Below are positions 7,187-17,667 of a stretch of 64,000 bases of DNA, piece after piece. The stretch is from Ectopseudomonas toyotomiensis. GTDB lineage: Bacteria; Pseudomonadota; Gammaproteobacteria; Pseudomonadales; Pseudomonadaceae. The stretch spans positions 140,679 to 204,678 of the forward strand of contig NZ_FOXK01000011.1 in the NCBI RefSeq assembly GCF_900115695.1, given 5' to 3'. The number at the start of each line of letters is the position of its first letter. Position 1 is the first letter of the stretch. The notes beneath the pieces are model-generated. The model did not search any database. It was not told the origin of the DNA and saw only the letters and a program-made list of their open reading frames with translations. A program made the translations under genes and the position numbers.

Positions 7187-8029
7187 TTGGAAACCACGGT
7201 CTTTCTCGCCGTCATCGCCGCCGCTGCCCTGCATGCCGGCTGGAACGCTCTGCTCAAGATTGGTCTGGATCGCTTCCTCACCGCCACGCTGATTCAGATC
7301 GGTGCAGGGCTGGTGGCGCTTTGCGCCTTGCCATTTGTGGCCCTGCCACAAGCCTCGGCCTGGCCGTGGATTGCGCTGTCGGCGTTGCTGCATATCGGCT
7401 ACAACTTCTTTCTCGCCCGCGCCTACCAGTACGGCGACTTGGGCCAGGTCTACCCGATTGCGCGGGGCAGCTCACCGCTGATGGTCGCCCTGCTCTCACT
7501 GCTGCTGTTGCATGATGGGCTCGGTGCCCTGCAGTTGCTGGGTTTGCTGGTTCTGGTGCTGGGCATCTGGCTGATGGCGCTGCGCGGCGGCCATCACAAG
7601 GCGCCACAGGGAGCGATGCTGGTCTGTGCGTTGATGACGGCACTGTTCATCGCCGGCTACACCCTCAGCGATGCCATGGGCGCGCGCAACAATGGCGATG
7701 CGCTGAGCTATTCGCTGTGGCTGTTCACCGTCAACGGCGTGGTGATGGCGGTGGTATTGGCCATCAGCCGTGGGCCGCGCGCCTTCCTGCAGCTGGGCCC
7801 GCACTGGCGTGGCGGGCTGGCCGGAGGGGCGATGTCGATGGCGGCCTACACCATCGTTATCTGGGCCATGACCCAGGCGCCGGTGGCATTGGTTTCGGCC
7901 CTGCGCGAGACCAGCGTGGTGTTTGCCGTGCTGCTGGGGGTGGTGTTGCTCAAGGAAAGATTGCGACCGATTCGCCTGCTGGCGTGCGCGGTGATCGCGG
8001 CTGGTGTAGTGGTGATGAAGCTGGCGTAG
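7187..8029 (+). CDS. EamA/DMT-family transporter
   Basis: This 280-residue protein has about ten hydrophobic helices in two EamA repeats (roughly 1-125 and 145-280), the standard plan of drug/metabolite transporters at the inner membrane. The motif GDLGQVYPIARGSSP sits in repeat 1 and LVSALRETSVVFAV in repeat 2. The start is a TTG at 7187 with GAGG six bases upstream. It is transcribed divergently from the cyclase gene across a 288-bp gap. The substrate cannot be told from sequence; relatives export amino acids or metabolites. Confidence 0.85.
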   Translation: METTVFLAVIAAAALHAGWNALLKIGLDRFLTATLIQIGAGLVALCALPFVALPQASAWPWIALSALLHIGYNFFLARAYQYGDLGQVYPIARGSSPLMVALLSLLLLHDGLGALQLLGLLVLVLGIWLMALRGGHHKAPQGAMLVCALMTALFIAGYTLSDAMGARNNGDALSYSLWLFTVNGVVMAVVLAISRGPRAFLQLGPHWRGGLAGGAMSMAAYTIVIWAMTQAPVALVSALRETSVVFAVLLGVVLLKERLRPIRLLACAVIAAGVVVMKLA

Positions 8030-8448
8030 GGGTTCGCGTTGCGACAAGTGGATTGCGAAAACACAACTGGTGGGCTGAAGCGGATCGCCGCCCGGCCCGC
8101 CCTACAAGGACATCTGTAGGAGCGAGCTCTGCTCGCGAACCTCAAGCACAAAAGCTTCGCGAGCAGAGCTCGCTCCTACCCGGTCCCCCAACGCAACCAG
8201 CAGGTCAGGAGGCAATCCGCACCATCGGGGCGGCCTGACTCGGCATTCTGATCGGGAACCCGAGCCCCGCTTTACGGTTCTGTTGATCAACGGGTGCTGA
8301 ATCGTTGACCGTTTTTTCGTCATACGCTGCCTGCATGCTGGCCGTGCTGACTGCCTGGACGCGAGAGTTTTTGCCGGCCAGGCGGGCTTGCGGCACACTA
8401 GCGCCCTTCCCGAGCCACCGCTCGTTTTGCCACACAAGCAGAGTCCGT
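8030..8448 (+). other. Intergenic region before plsB with a REP doublet
   Basis: This 419-bp region has no credible gene; the upstream extension of the plsB frame (8305-8448) lacks coding features. It carries the inverted REP pair at 8116-8179. The rest probably holds the plsB promoter, but no confident -35/-10 pair was picked. Confidence 0.6.
8116..8179. repeat. REP doublet (inverted)
   Basis: GTAGGAGCGAGCTCTGC... (8116-8139) is repeated as its exact reverse complement at 8156-8179 with 16 bases between. The sequence is the well-known Pseudomonas intergenic REP type, a potential long hairpin. Confidence 0.85.
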
Positions 8449-10932
8449 ATGACCCGTTCCCCCTTCCGCCGCCTCGTCTTCGGATCGTTGCGCCGCCTGC
8501 TGTACCTCTGGGTACGCTCGGAAACCATCAACCAGTCCGCCTTCACCCTCAAGCTCGACCGCAGCAAGCCGGTGTTCTACGTGCTGCAGCAGCCCTCAGT
8601 GAGCGACCTGGCAGTGGTCGACCGCGAGTGCACCAAGGCCGGCCTGCCGCGCCCGGTGTTGCCGGTGGCGGTCGGGGAACACATCGAGCCCGCCGCCTTC
8701 TTCTACCTGACACCTGAGCCGGACTGGTTCGGTCGCCAGGACAAGCGCGGCATATCGCCAACCCTGGATCGCGTGGTCACCGCCCTCAGCCAGCATGCCG
8801 TGGATGACGCACAGATCGTCCCGGTCAGCGTGTTCTGGGGGCAGTCGCCAGACCGCGAAACCAGCCCCTGGAAACTGTTGTTCGCCGACAGCTGGGCGGT
8901 GACCGGGCGCCTGCGCCGGCTGGTGAGCATCCTGATTCTCGGGCGCAAGACCCGCGTGCAGTTCTCCACGCCGATTCACCTGCGCGAGCTGGTCGAGCAG
9001 GACAAGGGCCAGGAGCGCACCCTGCGCATGGTGCATCGCATCCTGCGCGTGCACTTCCGCAACCAGAAGGCGGCGGTGATCGGCCCGGACGTGTCGCACC
9101 GGCGCAACCTGGTCAAAGGCCTGGTGCACGACCCGATGGTGCGCCAGGCGATTGCCGAGGAAGCCGAACGCGAGAAGATCAGCCTGGAGAAGGCCGAAGC
9201 CCAGGCGCTGCGCTACGGCAACGAGATCGCCTCGGACTACACCTATACGGTGATCCGCTTCCTCGAACTGGTGTTGTCCTGGTTCTGGAACAAGATCTAC
9301 GACGGCATCAAGGTTCACAACGTCGAAGGCGTGCGCGACATCGCCCAGGGCCACGAGGTGATCTACGTGCCCTGCCACCGCAGCCATATCGACTACCTGC
9401 TGCTGTCCTACCTGCTGTTTCGCAACGGCCTGACGCCGCCGCACATCGCCGCCGGCATCAACCTCAACATGCCGGTTATTGGTGGCTTATTGAGACGAGG
9501 GGGCGCCTTCTTCATGCGCCGCACCTTCAAGGGCAACCCGCTGTACACGGCGGTGTTCAACGAATACCTGCACACCCTGTTCAGCAAGGGTTTCCCGGTC
9601 GAATACTTCGTCGAGGGCGGGCGCTCGCGCACCGGGCGCATGCTGCGGCCGAAGACCGGCATGCTGGCCATCACCCTGCGCAGCTTCCTGCGCAGCCACC
9701 GCCTGCCCATCGTCTTCGTGCCGGTGTACATCGGCTACGAGCGCGTGTTGGAAGGCCGCACCTATCTGGGCGAGCTTCGCGGCGCGAGCAAGAAGAAGGA
9801 GTCGATCTTCGACCTGTTCAAGGTGCTCGGCGCGCTCAAGCAGCGCTTCGGCCAGGTCTCGGTGAACTTCGGCGAGCCGATCAAGCTGGCCGAATTCCTC
9901 GATCAGCAGCAGCCCGGCTGGCGTCAGCAGGAGCTGGGCCCGCAGTACCGCCCGGCCTGGCTCAACGACACCACCAACCGCCTGGGCGAGCGCGTGGCGC
10001 GTCACCTCAACGAGGCGGCGTCGATCAACCCGGTCAACCTGGTGGCATTGGCGCTGCTGTCCACCAGCAAGCTGGCACTGGACGACCGTGCCCTGGCCCG
10101 TGTGCTCGACCTCTACCTGGCCCTGCTGCGCGCGGTGCCCTACTCGCCGCATACCACCCTGCCAGACGGCGACGGCGCGGCGCTGATCGAGCACGTCAAG
10201 GGCATGGACCTGCTGGCCGAACAGAAGGACGCGCTGGGCAAGATTCTGTATCTGGACGAGCAGAATGCCGTCCTGATGACCTACTACCGCAACAACGTGC
10301 TGCACATCTTCGCCCTGCCGGCGCTGCTGGCGAGCTTCTTCCAGAGCAGCGCGCGAATCAGCCGCGAGCAGATCCTGCGCTACGCCGGCGCGCTGTATCC
10401 GTATCTGCAATCGGAGCTGTTCATCCGCTGGGAACAGAGCGAGCTGGAAGCCGTGATCGACCAGTGGCTGGTAGCCTTCGTCGAGCAGGGCCTGCTCAAG
10501 GTCGAGGGCGACGTATACGTGCGCCCGGCGCCGAGCTCGCGCCAGTTCGTGCTGCTGACGCTGCTGTCGCGCTCGGTGGCGCAGACCCTGCAGCGTTTCT
10601 ACATGGCCATCGCCCTGCTGCTCAACGCCGGGCAGAACGCGATCAGCGCCGAGGAGCTGGAAGACCTGTGCACGGTCATGGCCCAGCGCCTGTCGATCCT
10701 GCATGGCCTGAACGCGCCGGAGTTCTTCGACAAGAGCCTGTTCCGCCACTTCATCCAGAGCCTGCTGGACCAGGGCGTGCTGCGCCAGGACGAAGCCGGC
10801 AAGCTCAGCCATCACCCGCTGCTCAGCGAACTGGCCGAAGGCGCCGCCAAGCGCGTGCTGCCAGCGGAGATTCGCCTGTCGATCCGCCAGGTGGCGCTGG
10901 ATCGTAACGAGGATGAGCCGGCAGCGCCGTAA
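8449..10932 (+). CDS. plsB: Glycerol-3-phosphate acyltransferase
   Basis: This protein of about 827 residues is an inner-membrane enzyme making lysophosphatidic acid from glycerol-3-phosphate and acyl-CoA/acyl-ACP, the first step of phospholipid synthesis. The acyltransferase block motifs are intact: HRSHID (H310, D315; HX4D), FVEGGRSRTGR for substrate binding, and VPVYIGYE. The length fits the PlsB family (just over 800 residues). The open frame extends to 8305, but MTRSPFRRLVFG at 8449 matches the usual PlsB start and the preceding residues look non-coding. The gene appears to be monocistronic. Confidence 0.95.
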   Translation: MTRSPFRRLVFGSLRRLLYLWVRSETINQSAFTLKLDRSKPVFYVLQQPSVSDLAVVDRECTKAGLPRPVLPVAVGEHIEPAAFFYLTPEPDWFGRQDKRGISPTLDRVVTALSQHAVDDAQIVPVSVFWGQSPDRETSPWKLLFADSWAVTGRLRRLVSILILGRKTRVQFSTPIHLRELVEQDKGQERTLRMVHRILRVHFRNQKAAVIGPDVSHRRNLVKGLVHDPMVRQAIAEEAEREKISLEKAEAQALRYGNEIASDYTYTVIRFLELVLSWFWNKIYDGIKVHNVEGVRDIAQGHEVIYVPCHRSHIDYLLLSYLLFRNGLTPPHIAAGINLNMPVIGGLLRRGGAFFMRRTFKGNPLYTAVFNEYLHTLFSKGFPVEYFVEGGRSRTGRMLRPKTGMLAITLRSFLRSHRLPIVFVPVYIGYERVLEGRTYLGELRGASKKKESIFDLFKVLGALKQRFGQVSVNFGEPIKLAEFLDQQQPGWRQQELGPQYRPAWLNDTTNRLGERVARHLNEAASINPVNLVALALLSTSKLALDDRALARVLDLYLALLRAVPYSPHTTLPDGDGAALIEHVKGMDLLAEQKDALGKILYLDEQNAVLMTYYRNNVLHIFALPALLASFFQSSARISREQILRYAGALYPYLQSELFIRWEQSELEAVIDQWLVAFVEQGLLKVEGDVYVRPAPSSRQFVLLTLLSRSVAQTLQRFYMAIALLLNAGQNAISAEELEDLCTVMAQRLSILHGLNAPEFFDKSLFRHFIQSLLDQGVLRQDEAGKLSHHPLLSELAEGAAKRVLPAEIRLSIRQVALDRNEDEPAAP

Positions 10933-10935
10933 TCG

Positions 10936-11050
10936 TAGGGTGTCGCGGGGCCGCCAAGGCCATGCGCACCTTCGAATCCCCATTGCCGAGGTGCGCACGG
11001 CGCACCCTACCCGTTAAAGCCTCGGGTGGATGTCGCTTTTGACATCCACC
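10936..11050. repeat. REP-like inverted repeats downstream of plsB
   Basis: GTAGGGTG near 10937 pairs with GGTGCGCACGGCGCACCCTA (ending 11009-11010). Immediately after, GGTGGATGTC (11025-11034), GCTTTT and GACATCCACC (11041-11050) form a perfect 10-bp stem. The first element is the same family as the repeat at 20770-20831. The second stem could terminate plsB transcription. Confidence 0.7.
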
Positions 11051-11136
11051 ATCGCGGACGGACGATGCAACCAGACGAACCTGTCACGGTTTTGGCAGTC
11101 AGTCGATAAGCCACACACCGGCAGGAGGCCCTGGCC

Positions 11137-11850
11137 ATGATCGATTCCCTGATGTTGAGCGCTGCACGCATCACCACGCTGGCGACTGGGCAGGTACTGA
11201 CCAACGCCAGCGGTTTCTTCTTCCGCCGGGATCAACGGCTGTTCCTCGTCACCAGCCGCCACGTGATGCTCGACGAGCCGAGCGGCCATCAGCCGGACAG
11301 CCTACAGATCGAGTTGCATACCGACGCAGACAACCTGGCCAGCACCGTCAGCTTTTCCATCCCGCTGTATGACGGCGACCAGCACCTGTGGCGTCAGGGT
11401 ATGGATGGTGCGGGCGAGATCGACGTGGCGGTGATCGAGCTGGATCAGGCCGCGCTTCCCGACAATGGCGCTTACCAGGCCTTCACCCCGCAGCACCTGC
11501 TGCAAGCCGACGAGCATGTGGAAATAGGCTCGACGCTGTTGGTGGTGGGCTTCCCGCTGGGCTTTCAGGACACCCTGCACCGCATGCCGGTGGCACGCCA
11601 TGCCGGACTGGCATCGTCCTTCGGTCTGCGTTTCCACGGGCTGGGCTACTTCCTCACCGACGGGCGCACCCATCGCGGCCTGAGCGGCGCGCCAGTGGTC
11701 AAACGCGCCAGCGTCGATGGCGAGCTACCCTGGCATCTGCTCGGCATCCACTCGACACGCCTGCTCGGCAATCGCGACGAGGATCAGGACGAAGCCCTGG
11801 GTCTGAACTGCACCTGGTATGCCGATATTCTGATGACGCTGACGGAGTGA
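11137..11850 (+). CDS. Trypsin-like serine protease
   Basis: This 237-residue protein has the chymotrypsin/HtrA-like catalytic triad in order: H42 (VTSRHVM), D96 (EIDVAVI) and S183 (RGLSGAPVV). There is no signal peptide and no PDZ domain, so it probably acts in the cytoplasm, unlike DegP-type proteases. GFPLGF at about 138-143 is typical of this fold. The ribosome site CAGGAGG lies about 12 bases before the ATG. Its neighbours, plsB and mqo, give no functional clue. The substrate is unknown. Confidence 0.82.
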   Translation: MIDSLMLSAARITTLATGQVLTNASGFFFRRDQRLFLVTSRHVMLDEPSGHQPDSLQIELHTDADNLASTVSFSIPLYDGDQHLWRQGMDGAGEIDVAVIELDQAALPDNGAYQAFTPQHLLQADEHVEIGSTLLVVGFPLGFQDTLHRMPVARHAGLASSFGLRFHGLGYFLTDGRTHRGLSGAPVVKRASVDGELPWHLLGIHSTRLLGNRDEDQDEALGLNCTWYADILMTLTE

Positions 11851-12044
11851 ACATAACCGGATGCAACCCGGGAAAGCCGGCGTAGGGCGGACTCAGGAGC
11901 GAAGCGAACAGTCCGCCGGGCCATGCCCTCGTTCGACACCACGGCTCATCATCGGAACGCCAACGGCGTACTGCTTCCGAGCGGCCGGCGTCCCGGTACG
12001 CCCTACTCGCTACGAAACGTGGATGCCGGGGTCGGACCAGAACA

Positions 12045-12120
12045 TCGCGGCTGAAGCCGCTCCTACAGGTATTCACCCGTCCCGTAGGAGCGGCTGGGCG
12101 GCATTGCGCTTCAGCCGCGA
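12045..12120. repeat. REP doublet
   Basis: TCGCGGCTGAAGCCGCTCCT (from 12045) is mirrored by GTAGGAGCGGCT (12084-12095) and CTTCAGCCGCGA (12109-12120), the latter interrupted by about 13 bases. This is the classical Pseudomonas REP type. Confidence 0.75.
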
Positions 12121-12152
12121 AAGATTCAGCTCACGAATGTCAGCGGCCCAAT

Positions 12153-12190
12153 AAAAAACCCGCCCTGCGCATCACGCAGGGCGGGTTTCT
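12153..12190. terminator. Bidirectional terminator of mqo and the protease gene
   Basis: CCCGCCCTGCG (12159-12169), loop CATCA, CGCAGGGCGGG (12175-12185). It is flanked by an A run on the left (12153-12158) and TTTCTTT on the right, so it works for the leftward mqo gene and the rightward gene. Confidence 0.9.
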
Positions 12191-12207
12191 TTACAGCGGT
12201 GAAAGCC

Positions 12208-13815
12208 TTACAGAGTCACAGCAGCCGGCTCGGGCTCGGCGGCCATTTCCACGTCCGGGGCGACTTCGATGTGCTGCAGCTCGAGACGCTCGCTGCTCCA
12301 CTGGCGGATGCGGTTGGTCAGCGCCAGGTCGTCGTTGAGCTTCTGCCCGTAGGACGGGATGATCTCCTTCAGGCGCTCCTGCCACTCAGGGGTGGCGACC
12401 TTGTCGGCGAAGGCCTTCTCGATCAGGTGCAGCATGATCGGTGCAGCGGTGGAAGCACCCGGCGAGGCGCCCAGCAGTGCGCTGATACTGCCGTCGGCCG
12501 AGGTCACCACTTCGGTGCCGAACTGCAGCACCCCGCCCTTCTCGGCATCCTTCTTGATGATCTGTACGCGCTGGCCAGCATTGATCAGCTCCCAGTCGGC
12601 GTCCTGCGCCTCCGGGAAGTACTCGCGCAGCGAGGCCATGCGGTCTTCCTGGCTGAGCATCAGTTGACCCATCAGGTAGGTGCTCAGCGACCAGTTGTCC
12701 ATGCCGGCGTTGACCATCGGCATGAAGTTGTCAGTGGTCATGCTGCTGAACATGTCGAGCAGCGAGCCGTTCTTCAGGTACTTGGTGGAGAAGGTGGCGA
12801 ACGGGCCGAACAGCAGCACGTTCTCGCCGTCGATCACGCGTGTGTCCAGGTGCGGCACGGACATGGGCGGCGAGCCGACAGAAGCCTTGCCATAGACCTT
12901 GGCCAGGTGCTGGGCAACCACGTCCTGGTTACGCGTCATCAGGAACTGGCCACCGACCGGGAAGCCGGCGTAGCCCTTGGCTTCTTCGATACCGGACTTC
13001 TGCAGCAGCTTGAGCGCGCCACCACCAGCGCCGATGAAGACGAAGCGCGCATTGATGCTCTGCTCAGCGCCGTCCTTGGCCAGGTCGGCCACGGTGACAC
13101 GCCAGGTGCCATCTTCATTACGCTGCAGATCGCGAACTTCGTGCTCAAGGTGCAGGCTGGCCTGCTGCTTGCCGATCAGCGAGTCGATGAGCTGACGGGT
13201 GATCTCGCCGAAGTTAACGTCGGTGCCGATGGCCATACGGGTGGCGGCGACCTTCTGCTGCGGGTCACGACCTTGCATGACCAGCGGTACCCACTGGGCG
13301 ATCTGCGCGTGATCCTCGGTGAACTCCATGCCACGGAACAGGTTGCTGTGCTGCAGCGCAGCATGGCGCTTGCGCAGGTATTCGACGTTGTCGTCACCCC
13401 AGACGAAGCTCATGTGCGGGGTGATGTTGATGAAGCTCTTGGGCTTGCTCAGCACCTCGCGCTCGACCTGGGTGGCCCAGAACTGCTTGGAGATCTCGAA
13501 CGACTCGTTGATGGCGATGGCCTTGCTGATGTCGATGCCACCGTCGGCGGTTTCCGGGGTGTAATTCAGCTCGCAGAACGCCGAGTGGCCGGTGCCGGCA
13601 TTGTTCCAGCCGTTGGAGCTTTCGGCGGCTACCTGGTCGAGACGCTCGTAGATTTCGATGCTCCAGTCCGGCTGCAGCTCGTGGAGGTAGGTGCCGAGGG
13701 TGGCGCTCATCACGCCAGCGCCGATCAGCAGCACGTCGACGGTTTTCTCGGGCTCGCGGGGCTTGGAGCAACCGATCACGCTGAGACAAAGCAGCGTCAG
13801 CAGGATTTTCTTCAT
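12208..13815 (-). CDS. mqo: Malate:quinone oxidoreductase
   Basis: This 535-residue FAD enzyme oxidises malate to oxaloacetate and passes electrons to the quinone pool, bypassing NAD malate dehydrogenase. The FAD-binding VDVLLIGAGVMSATLG is at about 27-42, with AESSNGWNNAGTGHSAFCEL and YAGFPVGGQFL typical of the family. The start at 13815 (MKKILLTLL) was chosen because the upstream frame is low-quality. The N-terminus is odd: a KK n-region, hydrophobic core and V-I-G-C lipobox (C16), as in a lipoprotein, whereas classical Mqo is a peripheral cytoplasmic-face enzyme. A strong terminator follows the stop. Confidence 0.93.
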   Translation of the reverse strand: MKKILLTLLCLSVIGCSKPREPEKTVDVLLIGAGVMSATLGTYLHELQPDWSIEIYERLDQVAAESSNGWNNAGTGHSAFCELNYTPETADGGIDISKAIAINESFEISKQFWATQVEREVLSKPKSFINITPHMSFVWGDDNVEYLRKRHAALQHSNLFRGMEFTEDHAQIAQWVPLVMQGRDPQQKVAATRMAIGTDVNFGEITRQLIDSLIGKQQASLHLEHEVRDLQRNEDGTWRVTVADLAKDGAEQSINARFVFIGAGGGALKLLQKSGIEEAKGYAGFPVGGQFLMTRNQDVVAQHLAKVYGKASVGSPPMSVPHLDTRVIDGENVLLFGPFATFSTKYLKNGSLLDMFSSMTTDNFMPMVNAGMDNWSLSTYLMGQLMLSQEDRMASLREYFPEAQDADWELINAGQRVQIIKKDAEKGGVLQFGTEVVTSADGSISALLGASPGASTAAPIMLHLIEKAFADKVATPEWQERLKEIIPSYGQKLNDDLALTNRIRQWSSERLELQHIEVAPDVEMAAEPEPAAVTL

Positions 13816-14112
13816 GGGATAGTCCAGTTCATCGCACGACGACAACAGCCGTGCAGGCAAGGTTTCGGGTAGCGGCCGTTTGGGCCGCACATGGGCGATA
13901 GCCGCAGATCTGCGGCGCGGCGGGAGGAAGGGTGTTTCCAGGCCTCTTGGCGGGCGTATTCCGATCGCGCCGCGTGCTGGAGCAATATGCGTGCCGCTGA
14001 AAGGATTCAGCAGTCCCTGTGCGGCTTTCTGCCACACAGCCGGAACGGGGCTGGCGGGAACTCGCCAGATCCACGGGAGGAGCCCCCTGGAAATGGCGGA
14101 ATCCCGCCCGAA

Positions 14113-14796
14113 TCAGGCCAGCAGCAGCGGCAACAGCAAGGCAGTGCCAATGCCCAGCAGGCTCATCGCCAGGGCGGCGAAGGCGCCGCACTCCTCACCT
14201 TCCTGCAAGGCGTGCGCGGTGCCGATGGCATGGGCATTGATACCGTAGCTCAGGCCACGGGCCGCGGGGTGATCGACGCCCGCCCAACGCAGCAGCAGCG
14301 GCCCCATGGCCGTACCGATCACCCCGGTGAGCATCACCATCACCGCCGCCAGCGAGGCGACGCCGCCGATCTGCTCGGCCACCGGCATGGCAATCGGCAT
14401 GGTCACGAATTTCGGTGCCAGGCTCATCACCACGCTCCAGTCGGCGCCCAGCGCCCAGCCGATGGCCAGGGTCAGCGCCACCGACAGGACGCCGCCGGCC
14501 GTCAGGGTGATCAGCACGGGCCAGAACAATTGGCGGATGCGCTTGATGTTGTGCTGCAGCGGCACCGCCAGGGCTACGGTGGCCGGCCCCAGTAGCCAGG
14601 CAACGGGCTCGGCGCCAGCGCGGTAGGTGGCGTAATCCACGCCGCACAGCAGCAAGGTGGCGACGATCAGCGTCACCGATACCAGCACCGGCTGCAGCAG
14701 CAGCCAGCCGCTGCGGCGATAGAGCCAGGCGGCGATCAGAAAAGCGGCCAGGGTCAGGGCGATGGCGAACAGCGGATGATGAGTCAGCAGCGTCAT
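14113..14796 (-). CDS. LrgB/CidB-type membrane protein
   Basis: This 227-residue, about six-helix protein of the LrgB family carries the signature SYGINAHAIGTAHALQEGEE. LrgA/LrgB pairs are known as holin/antiholin-like systems and, in several organisms, as transporters of small carboxylates such as pyruvate or glycolate. It overlaps the lrgA-type gene by 4 bases (start 14796 against stop 14793), so it is translationally coupled. It is the last gene of a four-gene leftward operon beginning with the siroheme reductase. Confidence 0.9.
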   Translation of the reverse strand: MTLLTHHPLFAIALTLAAFLIAAWLYRRSGWLLLQPVLVSVTLIVATLLLCGVDYATYRAGAEPVAWLLGPATVALAVPLQHNIKRIRQLFWPVLITLTAGGVLSVALTLAIGWALGADWSVVMSLAPKFVTMPIAMPVAEQIGGVASLAAVMVMLTGVIGTAMGPLLLRWAGVDHPAARGLSYGINAHAIGTAHALQEGEECGAFAALAMSLLGIGTALLLPLLLA

Positions 14797-15146
14797 CCCT
14801 TGCGCTCCTGACGGCGGATCAGCGTCTGCAACAGCCAGCCGCAGAACGGCACGGTGACCAGCAGCGACAGCACCAACGCCGTGGCGATCACCGGCAGTTC
14901 ACCGAGCAGCAGGTCACTGCTGGTCATGATCCCCGAGGCCGGCACGGCCAGCAGCAGCGGCAGATATGGCAGCAAACCACCGGCGGCCTGCTGCAGCGGC
15001 TCGGGCACGGCGCCGCGCCACATCAGCCAGACCGAGAGCAGCAGCAGGCCAATGATCGAGGCCGGCAGCATCGGCAACAGCCAGTGATTGAGCGCCACGC
15101 CGAACAACTGCAGCAATACCAGCCAGAACAGGCCACGCACCATCAT
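14793..15146 (-). CDS. LrgA/CidA-type small membrane protein
   Basis: This 117-residue protein has about four hydrophobic helices and the LrgA/CidA pattern LPASIIGLLLL early and LLLGELPVI later. It is the partner of the LrgB-type protein downstream and would form a membrane complex with it. The ATG overlaps the stop of the DUF934 gene by 4 bases. There is no LysR (CidR) or LytR-type regulator next to it; expression should follow the promoter upstream of the siroheme reductase gene. Confidence 0.88.
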   Translation of the reverse strand: MMVRGLFWLVLLQLFGVALNHWLLPMLPASIIGLLLLSVWLMWRGAVPEPLQQAAGGLLPYLPLLLAVPASGIMTSSDLLLGELPVIATALVLSLLVTVPFCGWLLQTLIRRQERKG

Positions 15147-15657
15147 GATCTCGACTCCTCCTTATGGCGCCCCCGACGAAACAGCGGACGCGGCTCGATA
15201 ACCGAGCGACCATACAACACACTGAGCCCTTGCAGGCCCTTGAGTGCATCTTCCAGCGATTTGTCGGCGCGCACGGCGAAGGCATCGAAGCCGCACTGGC
15301 GCATGTGCGCCAACTGGTCGCGCAGCACATCGCCCACCGCGCGCAACTCGCCGCACCAGCCCAGGCGGGTACGCAGCAGGTAGGCCTGGCTGTAGCCACG
15401 ACCATCGCGAAAGCTGGGGAAGTCGATGGCGATCAGCGGCAGGCTGGCGAGAAAGGGCTGCAGCGCCTCCGGCTCGTCGTCCACCTGCAACAGCAGGCCA
15501 TCGGCACTCATCGCCCTGCCCTGCAGCACCGCAGCAGGCTGCCGCTCGCGCCAGGCCGTCAGCGGCAGGATCAGCGGCGCGTCCCCTTCAGTGTCGAGTT
15601 GCCAGGGATCATCACTGACGATGCAGGCCTGGCCCTCGACCAGGCGAATCAGATTGT

Positions 15658-15661
<4 letters not shown>
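15143..15661 (-). CDS. DUF934 protein, partner of siroheme reductase
   Basis: This 172-residue cytoplasmic protein of the DUF934 family nearly always lies next to assimilatory sulfite/nitrite reductase genes. It is thought to support their activity, though the mechanism is undefined. Visible family features are DFPSFRDGRGYS and LRAVGDVLRDQ. The start overlaps the stop of the reductase gene by 4 bases (ATGA). Length and position match the paralogue PA4129 of P. aeruginosa, next to PA4130. Confidence 0.88.
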
Positions 15662-17325
<1,664 letters not shown>

Positions 17326-17377
17326 GCCGGCAGGCCTCCTGATCACGGGGCGTCGACTATGCCTGCCGGGCGTGCAC

Positions 17378-17419
17378 CGAAAACAGCGCCAGAAAAGCCT
17401 TAAAAAACCGGATCAGATG
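17378..17419 (-). promoter_or_regulatory. 42-bp bipartite element upstream of nirA
   Basis: Read on the minus strand: CATCTGATCCGG, 15 bases, CTGGCGCTGTTTTCG. The same two blocks with the same 15-base spacer occur upstream of ccoG and ccoN. It ends 53 bases before the nirA start. Proposed operator of the MocR regulator at 19289. Confidence 0.75.
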
Positions 17420-17566
17420 GATACGCCAGTGGCCGATGCAGGGCACTGATTGGCGTGGCGCGATGTCGCAGGGCGGTATCTGGATCGCTCGACATGAAGG
17501 CTCATGACCTCAGAAATGGCGCGGCCTGGCGGCCTGCGTGGCACTTTTCCCTGCGTTCGACGCAAT

Positions 17567-17608
17567 CATCTGATCCGCTTTTTTATCGAAAACCTGAGTC
17601 TGTTTTGT
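17567..17608 (+). promoter_or_regulatory. 42-bp bipartite element upstream of ccoG
   Basis: CATCTGATCCGC (17567-17578), 15 bases, CTGAGTCTGTTTTGT (17594-17608). The second block is identical over 15 bases to that upstream of ccoN. It ends 60 bases before the ccoG start. CTGA recurs at an interval of 24 bases. Confidence 0.78.
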
Positions 17609-17667
17609 AAACAGCCCCACTCGGATCATGGCGCCAGCCTGAATAAACGCCTGATGAGGGCAACGAC

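Larger units (their letters stand above)
11851..12207. other. Intergenic repeats between protease and mqo
   Basis: This 357-bp convergent gap has no gene. It contains GTAGGGCGG... and ...CGCCCTAC arms (about 11881-12005), a REP pair (12045-12066 and 12084-12120) and the bidirectional terminator at 12153-12190. Confidence 0.65.
17326..17667. other. Divergent promoter region nirA/ccoG
   Basis: This 342-bp region has no gene between the divergent nirA and ccoG genes. It contains two copies of the 42-bp bipartite element, one per direction (17378-17419 minus, 17567-17608 plus). No FNR/Anr-type box (TTGAT-N4-ATCAA) was seen. Confidence 0.75.

Noticed and set aside
9487..10998. 503-codon frame opposite plsB
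   Set aside because: Antisense to conserved PlsB motifs; Gln/His/Arg-rich with no recognisable domain.
12199..13872. 557-codon frame opposite mqo
   Set aside because: Antisense to a well-conserved enzyme and across its terminator; no domain.
17326..17667. FNR/Anr box upstream of ccoG
   Set aside because: No TTGAT-N4-ATCAA sequence was found here or upstream of ccoN; the 42-bp element is a better explanation of shared control.
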